A stretch of 64,000 nucleotides of DNA, taken from assembly GCA_947072565.1 (NCBI GenBank), contig CAMTIM010000046.1:1-64000 (forward strand), given 5' to 3'. The notes under the pieces were generated by a model. The model ran no database searches, had not been told where the DNA came from, and was given only the letters and a program-made list of their open reading frames with translations. Made by a program: the position numbers and the translations under genes. The stretch comes from an uncultured Peptostreptococcaceae bacterium. GTDB lineage: Bacteria > Bacillota > Clostridia > Peptostreptococcales > Peptostreptococcaceae. This document shows, one piece after another, positions 17,840 to 24,324 of the stretch; position 1 is the first letter of the stretch; each line of letters opens with the position of its first letter.

Positions 17840-18523
17840 ATGAAAGTTATAGTAATTGGCGGGGGAAAAGTAGGGTTTTATCTTATAAAAACATTAAAAA
17901 ATAAAAAACATGATGTTACATTAATAGAAAAAGATAAAAAATTATGTGAAAAGATATCAGATGAAGTTGATATAGAAATAATAAATGGGGATGGAACGGA
18001 TATAGAGGTATTAAAAGATGCAGATATAGATGTAGCGGATGTAGTAGCTGCAGTTACTGGAAAAGATGAAGAAAACTTAATAATATGCCAGGTTAGTAAA
18101 AAGAATTTCGATATACAACATACAATAGCGAGAGTAAATAATCCTAAAAATCAAAAACTTTTTAAACTTTTAGGCGTAGATAGTACTGTATGTAGTACAC
18201 AAGTAATAACAAACTTAATAGAGTGGGAATGTGAAAGCGATAAGATAAAGATAATACAGACTTTTGAAAGAGGAGAAATGGTGCTTGTAGAGGTTGAAAT
18301 AGATAAAAAGATTGTATGGTGTAATAAGGCTATAAAAAATCTTAAAATGCCAATTGATAGCGTTATAGTTTCTATATTTAGAGAAGGTCATGTAATATAT
18401 CCAAAGGGAGATACGATTATACAAGAACATGACAAAGTAGTTTTAGTAACAGATAGTAAAAATATGGTAAATGAGAATAAGAAGGCATACTCAGTACTAG
18501 AAAAATATTTGTTCAAAAATTAA
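17840..18523 (+). CDS. trkA: TrkA/KtrA-type potassium-uptake regulator (RCK_N + RCK_C)
   Basis: The 227 residues hold both domains: RCK_N (about 1-120) with GGGKVGFYLIKTL, acidic LIEKDKKL and AAVTGKDEENL; then RCK_C (about 135-222) with GEMVLVEVEID and the KGDTIIQEHDKVVLVTDS end. These cytoplasmic rings control K+ transport in response to nucleotides; the C domain of some members binds cyclic di-AMP, which cannot be judged here. It lies between the RCK_N-only gene and a small membrane ORF followed by the TrkH/KtrB channel gene. AAGAGGAG precedes the ATG. Confidence 0.92.
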   Translation: MKVIVIGGGKVGFYLIKTLKNKKHDVTLIEKDKKLCEKISDEVDIEIINGDGTDIEVLKDADIDVADVVAAVTGKDEENLIICQVSKKNFDIQHTIARVNNPKNQKLFKLLGVDSTVCSTQVITNLIEWECESDKIKIIQTFERGEMVLVEVEIDKKIVWCNKAIKNLKMPIDSVIVSIFREGHVIYPKGDTIIQEHDKVVLVTDSKNMVNENKKAYSVLEKYLFKN

Positions 18524-18553
18524 TAAATTGGATATATAACATTTTTAATATAG

Positions 18554-18584
18554 TCTGCAATTTAAATTTAGCGGACTTTAAAAT
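18554..18584 (+). terminator. Weak hairpin inside the potassium operon
   Basis: AGTCTGC (18554-18560) can pair with GCGGACT across AATTTAAATTTA, followed by TTAAAATTAG. The T-run is poor, so it may be a processing or attenuation site between the RCK gene and the downstream membrane genes, if anything. Confidence 0.35.
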
Positions 18585-18596
18585 TAGGGGGACCAA

Positions 18597-18695
18597 ATGT
18601 TAAAATTAAAAAATATAGTTAATGGTATATTTAAAGAAATATCATATATGAGCATATTAGTAGTAATTTTGTTATTTATGACAAATGTTATGTAG
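18597..18695 (+). CDS. 32-residue membrane peptide in potassium operon
   Basis: An ATG six bases after AGGGGGACC opens a frame of 32 residues ending in TAG, 12 bases before the TrkH gene. The peptide starts basic (MLKLKNIVNGIFKEISYM) and ends in one hydrophobic helix (SILVVILLFMTNVM). Good ribosome site, correct orientation and tight packing in a potassium-uptake operon argue that it is real. It recalls small single-span subunits such as KdpF, which stabilises the Kdp pump, but I see no sequence similarity to it; the comparison is only of size and setting. Confidence 0.6.
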   Translation: MLKLKNIVNGIFKEISYMSILVVILLFMTNVM

Positions 18696-18707
18696 GTGGG
18701 GTAAATT

Positions 18708-20234
18708 ATGAAAACAGCTAAAAGAAATATAGATGATTTGAAAGTAATAAGCTATTATACTGGATATATTGTTATAGGGACAGCGTTACTTATGTTAATA
18801 CCTGTAGTAGTAGCTTTGTTTACAAAAGAATATGAACCACTATTAGATTTTCTAATAAGTATGAATATATCTTTAATAATAGGATTTACATTAATGATAC
18901 TAGGCAATGTAAATAAAGACAAATTGTACATGGAGTGGAAGCATGGATTAATTATAGCATCTCTATCATGGATTTTACTTATGATTTTATGTGCGATACC
19001 ATATTATTTAAGCAGCCATATGATGTCATTTGTAGATGCTTGCTTTGATGTAATGAGCGGATTTACAACTACAGGAGTGTTTTTATTACAAGATTTAGAT
19101 CATGTAAGTAGAAGTTTAAATATATGGAGACACATCTTAACATTTGTTGGTGGGCAAGGAATGGTTGTACTAGCATTAACGTTTTTATCAGCAAAAACTC
19201 AAGGCGCATATAAAATGTATGTTGGAGAAGGGAAAGATGTTGAACTCGTTCCAAATGTAAAACATACAACACGATTAATTTGGCAAATAAGTTTGCTATA
19301 TTTCTCATTAGGAACTTTTATATTTTGGTTAAACGGAATGTATATAGGATTAAAGCCACTAAGTTCCATATATCATGCAGTTTGCGTATTTGCATCAGCA
19401 TGGAGTACGGGTGGATTTTCTCCAATGAGTCAAAATATGCTTTATTACCATAGTTTTTCATATGAAATAGTTACAATAGTATTTTGTATATTAGGAGCAT
19501 TAAACTTTGGATTCCATTATTCTGTATGGAAAGGAAATAAAAAAGAAATTTATAAAAATATAGAAATACAAAGCTTTTTTGTGACAATAATGATTACATC
19601 ATTTTTTATAATAAAAGGATTAACAAAACTTAGTGTATATCCAGATGCGTTATCGATTTTTAGAAAGGGTGTTTATGGATTGATATCTGCTCATACTACA
19701 ACTGGATTTATGAATCTCTATGCAAGACAATTTTCATTAGAATGGGGAAATTTTGCTAATTTAATAATGATAATAGCAATGTTGCTTGGAGGTTGTGCTT
19801 GTTCAACAGCAGGTGGATTTAAAGCTCTTAGAATAGGTATTGTATTTAAAGGATTTATAGCAGAAATTAAAAAATCATTGATATCTGAGCGAAGAGTAAA
19901 GGTGTTTAAATTTCATAATCTAAAAGATCATGTGCTAGATAGTGATATAGTAAAATCTAGTGCATTAATAATACTTTTATATATTATATTATTTGTAATA
20001 GGCACAATGATAGGTTGTTACTATGATTATCCAATTTTGGATTCAGCATTTGAATCAGCATCTGTAACTGGGAATGTTGGATTATCAATAGGAATAACAT
20101 CTGTTACAATGCCACAAGTACTAAAGGTATTTTATATAATAGCAATGTATTTAGGTAGATTAGAATTTATATCAGTATTTGCTTTAGTAGGATTTACTAT
20201 TGGGGGTATAAAAAAAGTATGTATGAGAAAATAA
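18708..20234 (+). CDS. TrkH/KtrB-family potassium uptake channel
   Basis: A 508-residue multi-spanning protein of the TrkH/TrkG/KtrB superfamily, which carries K+ inward, in some systems with Na+ or H+. The four pore-loop motifs are visible: SGFTTTGVFLL (about 118), SAWSTGGFSPM (about 237), SAHTTTGFMNL (about 328) and SASVTGNVGLSIG (about 455). The ligand Gly is present in each pore. The pore helix pattern and GGCACSTAGGFKALR are typical of the family. GGTGGGG precedes the ATG. The gene for an exported OB-like protein overlaps its last 16 bases. With two RCK genes upstream this is a complete Trk/Ktr-type system. Confidence 0.94.
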   Translation: MKTAKRNIDDLKVISYYTGYIVIGTALLMLIPVVVALFTKEYEPLLDFLISMNISLIIGFTLMILGNVNKDKLYMEWKHGLIIASLSWILLMILCAIPYYLSSHMMSFVDACFDVMSGFTTTGVFLLQDLDHVSRSLNIWRHILTFVGGQGMVVLALTFLSAKTQGAYKMYVGEGKDVELVPNVKHTTRLIWQISLLYFSLGTFIFWLNGMYIGLKPLSSIYHAVCVFASAWSTGGFSPMSQNMLYYHSFSYEIVTIVFCILGALNFGFHYSVWKGNKKEIYKNIEIQSFFVTIMITSFFIIKGLTKLSVYPDALSIFRKGVYGLISAHTTTGFMNLYARQFSLEWGNFANLIMIIAMLLGGCACSTAGGFKALRIGIVFKGFIAEIKKSLISERRVKVFKFHNLKDHVLDSDIVKSSALIILLYIILFVIGTMIGCYYDYPILDSAFESASVTGNVGLSIGITSVTMPQVLKVFYIIAMYLGRLEFISVFALVGFTIGGIKKVCMRK

Positions 20235-20713
20235 GAAGGACTTTATTAATAGCAACTGTTTTTGCATTTTTAATAGTACCTATAAAAATTAATGCACAAG
20301 AATCTAGTTTGAATAATTTAATTGAAAATGGAAAAAACTTTGATAAAAAACAAATAGTTGTAAAAGGTGAAGCTATTGGAGAACCATTAAGTAGAAATAA
20401 TTATACTTGGATAAACATAAATGATACAACAAGCGCAATGGGAATTTATATGAATAGTGAAGATGCAAAAAAAGTTGAAGCTTATGGAGGTTATAACAAA
20501 AAGGGTGATAGCATAAAAGTAATGGGACAGTTTAATAGGGCTTGTAAAGAACATGGTGGAGATATGGATATACATTCAAACAAAGTGGAAATAATTAAAA
20601 AAGGCGAAAAATTGAATAATATATTTCCAAAATATAAAATTTTCATATCTACAATATCATCTATAATAGTATTGATTTTGGGATATATAATATATAAAAA
20701 GAAAAGAAAATAA
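20219..20713 (+). CDS. Exported, membrane-anchored OB-like protein
   Basis: The 164 residues show an N-terminal signal peptide (RRTLLIATVFAFLIVPIKI, probable cut near NAQES), an extracytoplasmic domain of about 100 residues, and a C-terminal membrane anchor (about 140-158) with a basic tail KKKRK. The middle (KQIVVKGEAIGEPLSR, YTWININDTTSAMGIYM, GDSIKVMGQFNRAC) has the strand pattern of an OB-fold. The gene overlaps the TrkH gene by 16 bases, so translation is probably coupled. A function in potassium uptake is implied by position only; I do not know a characterised relative. Confidence 0.8.
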   Translation: MYEKIRRTLLIATVFAFLIVPIKINAQESSLNNLIENGKNFDKKQIVVKGEAIGEPLSRNNYTWININDTTSAMGIYMNSEDAKKVEAYGGYNKKGDSIKVMGQFNRACKEHGGDMDIHSNKVEIIKKGEKLNNIFPKYKIFISTISSIIVLILGYIIYKKKRK

Positions 20714-20841
20714 GTATTCTAATATAGAAATAAAAGCACTTTAAGATACTTTACACCTATATAAATATGTGTTATATTTGGGACAATTGGGTATTATACC
20801 TAGTAAAATATAAAAGTTAAATAATTACATAGGAGAAAATT

Positions 20842-21138
20842 ATGGATATACTTATAACACAAAGCGCAAAACCAGAACTTGAAAAGTTAATGCAAAATAG
20901 TGAGCATAAAAACATAAGAGTACGTACAAGATGTATAACTATGCATGATGATGCAAAACTTGATATTGAATTAGATGAAATAACAGAAAATGATGAAGTA
21001 TATGAAGTAGATGGATACAAAGTAGTAATAAGTAGAAATTTAGCAGATCAACTGTACAGTTTAGTAATATCATATGGAGGCTTACTAAGTAGAGATAAGT
21101 TTTCAGTAGATGCAGATTTTGGATTTTATCAGTATTAA
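20842..21138 (+). CDS. HesB/IscA-like protein lacking the cluster cysteines
   Basis: A 98-residue protein whose pattern resembles the HesB/IscA (A-type Fe-S carrier) fold: ILITQSAKPELEKLM at the start, a middle DIELDEITENDEV, GYKVVISRNLADQL and a C-terminal SVDADFGF. Only one Cys (RTRCITMHD) is present, and the usual C-terminal Cys pair is missing, so a role as an ordinary cluster carrier is unlikely. AGGAGA lies upstream of the ATG. It is a single gene between the potassium operon and the structured RNA. The family call is tentative. Confidence 0.65.
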   Translation: MDILITQSAKPELEKLMQNSEHKNIRVRTRCITMHDDAKLDIELDEITENDEVYEVDGYKVVISRNLADQLYSLVISYGGLLSRDKFSVDADFGFYQY

Positions 21139-21239
21139 AAATTGTAAATTAAATTAATATAAAAAATTATATAAATTATGAATTAAAACAATAAAAATGG
21201 TTAATATATTATTACAAAGTTAATTAAGATTAATTTTGT

Positions 21240-21536
21240 ATCTAAACGCACTAGATAAAAGCTAGGCTATAACCTAACCTTTTACTAGTATCTATTGGGT
21301 GTTTAGATGATTAGATATCTATTGATATCGTATTAAATAACTTACCTAAATTAAGACAACCTCATTTTAATTTATGTCTGCTAGCTTATAAGGTTAATTG
21401 CCAATGGGTAACTAAATGCTAGGTAGTAAATGTTATTTAATAAATCGAATAAGAGGTAAAAGCTAATTGTTTAAGGTGCTTTGGTAAAAGACATTAGATT
21501 TGATAGTTATAACTATTAAATTTATTGTCTTTTATT
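21240..21536 (+). ncRNA. Structured RNA of unknown class with its own terminator
   Basis: About 300 bases with no reading frame but many nested helices. TCTAAACGC (21241) pairs with the segment ending TGTTTAGA (21307), and TAGATA with TATCTA inside it. GATATC-TATT-GATATC makes a hairpin at 21314-21329. TATTAAATAAC (21331) pairs perfectly with GTTATTTAATA (21432-21442), enclosing AGACA/TGTCT and CTAGC/GCTAG (around GTTA/TAAC). The element closes with a long AU hairpin (21486-21533) and TTTTATTTTG. A separate promoter for the thiamine leader follows, so this is its own transcript. I could not match it to RNase P, SRP, tmRNA or 6S RNA. The 5' end is approximate. Confidence 0.7.
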
Positions 21537-21550
21537 TTGACGTTTTTTAG

Positions 21551-21578
21551 TTGACAATGGAGATTAAAGTACTATAAT
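21551..21578 (+). promoter_or_regulatory. Sigma-A promoter of the thiamine salvage operon
   Basis: TTGACA at 21551-21556 and TATAAT at 21573-21578, 16-base spacer, about 25 bases before the TPP aptamer. Both boxes are perfect. Confidence 0.88.
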
Positions 21579-21602
21579 GAAAGTATAAAATAAAATAAAA
21601 AT

Positions 21603-21680
21603 AAGCTAGGGGAGCCAATTGGCTGAGAGGATAGACTGACCCTTATACTTGATCTGGATAATGCCAGCGTAGGAAAGCTT
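21603..21680 (+). ncRNA. TPP (thiamine pyrophosphate) riboswitch aptamer
   Basis: Contains the conserved THI-element blocks: GGGGAGCC, GGCTGAGAGGATA, then GACCCTTATACTTGATCTGG and ATAATGCCAGCGTAGGAA. The closing helix is AAGCT (21603) with AGCTT (21680). Binding of TPP would turn off the thiM-tenA-thiT operon through the downstream terminator. Confidence 0.97.
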
Positions 21681-21738
21681 TTATATAAACTTAGAATATG
21701 AATATAACAATATTTAAATTTTAGCTATGTAAATAGAA

Positions 21739-21769
21739 AGCTATACCTAATTAGGTATAGCTTTTTTTA
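21739..21769 (+). terminator. Riboswitch-controlled terminator
   Basis: AGCTATACCTAA pairs perfectly with TTAGGTATAGCT, followed by seven T. The upstream TTAGCTATG can pair with part of the left-arm complement, offering an alternative fold. This is the expression platform of the TPP riboswitch. Confidence 0.9.
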
Positions 21770-21800
21770 TATAAATAAAAGATTATTAGGGGGAATAGAG

Positions 21801-22604
21801 ATGTTTAAATTAATAAAAAAGGTAAAAGAATTAAATCCACTTGTGCTTCATTATACAAATAATGTAACAATAAATGATTGTGCAAACATTACATTAGCTG
21901 TAGGTGCAAGTCCTTTAATGAGTTTTTCGTATGAGGAAGTAGATGATATTGTTAGCATTGCAAGTTCTGTTGTCATAAATATAGGGACTATGAATTCAGA
22001 ATTATTAAATTTATATTTAATAGCAGGTAAATCTGCAAATAAATACAAGAAACCTGTAATACTAGATCCAGTAGGAGTATTTGCAACTAAGGCAAGAACA
22101 GAACTTACAAATAAACTTTTAAATGAAGTTAAATTTGATGTAGTAAAAGGAAATATAGCTGAGATTAAGTTTATTGGTGGATTTGATGTAAAAGGAAAAG
22201 GTGTAGATTCTTTTGATGACGATGAAGATGCAAGTGAAATAATAAAAAAGGTTGCTAAGAAGCTAGAATGTGTAGTAGTAGCTACTGGAAAAACTGATAT
22301 AGTAACTGATGGAGACATAGTTTATAAAATAAATAATGGGACTTCAAAACTAAAAAGTATAACTGGAACAGGTTGTATGAGCGCTAGTTTAATAGCTAGT
22401 TATATAGCTTGTAGTGAAAAAATTATAGAAGGTGCAACTATGGGGATACTTACAATGTCTTTGAGTGGAGAATTAGCAGATCTTAACAATCCTAAAATAG
22501 GAACATTTAAAGTTAATTTAATGGATGAGGTATATAGCTTAGATGAGGACAAGTTAAATAAATATGCAAAATTAGAAATGATAAAGGAATTATCAATCGT
22601 ATAA
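21801..22604 (+). CDS. thiM: Hydroxyethylthiazole kinase ThiM
   Basis: Phosphorylates 4-methyl-5-hydroxyethylthiazole for thiamine salvage. The 267 residues carry the ribokinase-like fold: VLHYTNNVTINDCANITLAVGASPLM at the start (substrate site), PVILDPVGVFAT, KGNIAEI and the catalytic anion hole ITGTGCMSASLIA near residue 190. The GTGC motif with its Cys is typical of ThiM. GGGGGAATAG precedes the ATG. It is the first gene behind the TPP riboswitch, followed by tenA and thiT. No thiD or thiE was seen in the window; the operon serves salvage and uptake, with the coupling enzymes presumably elsewhere. Confidence 0.96.
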   Translation: MFKLIKKVKELNPLVLHYTNNVTINDCANITLAVGASPLMSFSYEEVDDIVSIASSVVINIGTMNSELLNLYLIAGKSANKYKKPVILDPVGVFATKARTELTNKLLNEVKFDVVKGNIAEIKFIGGFDVKGKGVDSFDDDEDASEIIKKVAKKLECVVVATGKTDIVTDGDIVYKINNGTSKLKSITGTGCMSASLIASYIACSEKIIEGATMGILTMSLSGELADLNNPKIGTFKVNLMDEVYSLDEDKLNKYAKLEMIKELSIV

Positions 22605-22676
22605 AATATTTAAGTTTTACTTAAATGATGATATTACTAAAGTATTAAAATTTTATTTAATGAAGGGATTTTGAAT

Positions 22677-23336
22677 ATGAAATTTACAGATTATTTATTT
22701 GAGGCAAGCAAAGATATATGGCAAGGATATTTAAAACATCCATTTATAGTTGAAATAGGGGAAGGAACTTTACCTAAGGATAAATTCAAAGATTATTTAG
22801 TGCAAGATTATCTATACTTAAAGGAATTTGCAAAAGTATTTTCTATGGGAGTTGTAAAAGCAGAAACTATGGATGAAATGAGATTTTTCTATAATGCTAT
22901 AAAAGGAACTATGGAAAATGAAACAGCTATACATCTACAATATATGGAAAAGTTAGGAGTTCCAGTAAAAAACGCAGAAAATCTTGATTATCATCTTGTA
23001 ACAAACAGCTACACAAGTTACATGCAGGCAATATCTTTAACAGGAAGTTTAAATGAAATAGCAATGTGTACTCTTCCATGTACATGGAGTTATTACTATA
23101 TAGGTAAACATTTAAAAGAGCAATATAATGATAAACTGGAAAATAATTATTATAAAGAATGGATAGAAATGTATTGTGATGAAGAGTTTTATAAATTTAC
23201 AGAAGAATGGATAGAGTATGTTGATATAGCATGTGAAAATATATCTGAAAAAGAAAAAAATAAATTAACAGAGATATTTGTAAAAGCAAGTTTATATGAA
23301 ATGGAATTTTGGCATATGGCTTACAAAACTATATAA
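22677..23336 (+). CDS. tenA: Aminopyrimidine aminohydrolase TenA (thiaminase II)
   Basis: Hydrolyses degraded thiamine pyrimidines so that the pyrimidine can be re-used. The 219 residues match the all-helical TenA family: HPFIVEIGEGTLPKDKFKDY and LVQDYLYLKEF at the start, then the catalytic Cys region AMCTLPCTWSYY (about residue 137) and Glu in EMEFWHMAY at the end. The ATG at 22677 lies nine bases after GAAGGGA; the TTG at 22671 is less well placed. It sits between thiM and thiT under the same TPP riboswitch. Confidence 0.95.
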   Translation: MKFTDYLFEASKDIWQGYLKHPFIVEIGEGTLPKDKFKDYLVQDYLYLKEFAKVFSMGVVKAETMDEMRFFYNAIKGTMENETAIHLQYMEKLGVPVKNAENLDYHLVTNSYTSYMQAISLTGSLNEIAMCTLPCTWSYYYIGKHLKEQYNDKLENNYYKEWIEMYCDEEFYKFTEEWIEYVDIACENISEKEKNKLTEIFVKASLYEMEFWHMAYKTI

Positions 23337-23350
23337 ATAGGAGTAAAAAT

Positions 23351-23950
23351 ATGATTATATCAATATCAATAATAAGTGTTATATTGTTAGGGCTTTATGC
23401 CTTAGAAATGAAAAAGACTAAGCTTACAACTAAAGTTATGATTACAATATCTGTAATGGTTGCAATAGCTTATGTATTATATATGATTAAGTTTATAAGC
23501 TATCCTCAAGGTGGAGGAATTACATTATTCTCTACACTACCAATTATGATGGTAGCATTAATATATGGAAGAGGTCCAGGCCTTACAGCTGGATTAATAT
23601 TTGGAGTACTAAAGCTTTTAAATGGTGGTGTTATAATGCACCCTATACAATTTATACTTGATTATATGTTGGCTCAGATGGCTTTAGGTTTAGCGGGAAG
23701 TTTTGGAAATGATAAAAAAAGTAAAATTATTTTAGGTTGTTTATTTGCAGGCATAATGGGAACTATTGTAAGTACAATATCTGGATATGTATTCTTTGGA
23801 ATGTATGCACCACCAGGTATGAATCCTTTATTATACTCAATTGTGTATAACTTCTCAAGTGCAGGTGTAGAATCTGTATTAACTGCAATTCTTATGGGAT
23901 TAATACCAATGGAAAAATTTATAAAGGTCGCTAAATTGGGACATAATTAA
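23351..23950 (+). CDS. thiT: Thiamine transporter substrate-binding subunit ThiT
   Basis: S-component of an energy-coupling-factor importer; it binds thiamine in the membrane and docks to a shared EcfAAT module encoded elsewhere. The 199 residues have about six membrane segments. The characteristic PQGGGITLFSTLPIMMVALIYG and the GLIFGVLKLLNGG segment fit ThiT/YuaJ. I start at ATG 23351 behind TAGGAG; a longer frame from 23309 would overlap tenA and has no ribosome site. Gap to tenA is 14 bases. An intrinsic terminator follows. Confidence 0.94.
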   Translation: MIISISIISVILLGLYALEMKKTKLTTKVMITISVMVAIAYVLYMIKFISYPQGGGITLFSTLPIMMVALIYGRGPGLTAGLIFGVLKLLNGGVIMHPIQFILDYMLAQMALGLAGSFGNDKKSKIILGCLFAGIMGTIVSTISGYVFFGMYAPPGMNPLLYSIVYNFSSAGVESVLTAILMGLIPMEKFIKVAKLGHN

Positions 23951-23958
23951 ATTAAAAT

Positions 23959-24008
23959 GAAGGTGTAGATAGATTATTTTATATAAATTTATCTGCATCT
24001 TTTTTTGT
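23959..24008 (+). terminator. Intrinsic terminator of the thiamine operon
   Basis: GGTGTAGATA pairs with TATCTGCATC (one G-U pair) across an AT-rich loop, followed by seven T. The remaining bases up to 24324 are AT-rich with no feature I can support. Confidence 0.85.
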
Positions 24009-24324
24009 ATAAAATGCTATTTTAATATTTATACTTTATTATAGATAACTCATTATGATTGTATTTATTTTGTATTTAATTATTGATATAAAGAGTTACA
24101 TATTAAGTATAGATATTACACATAACTATTATAGAAAAATTGTTTTTAAATAAAAAATATGAAATTATTTACATTAATAAAAGGGCACAAAAAAGCTTAT
24201 AAAAAATGATTTTTATAGAAATATTAAGAAAATGTAAGAAACTAAATAAATAATATATGATAAAATAAGAATATGTTGCTAAAAAAAGCGAAAAACAATG
24301 ACACAAAATAGGGAGAATAATATT

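Noticed and set aside
21240-21536. Part of the TPP riboswitch leader
   Set aside because: It has its own terminator, and a perfect promoter lies between it and the TPP aptamer.
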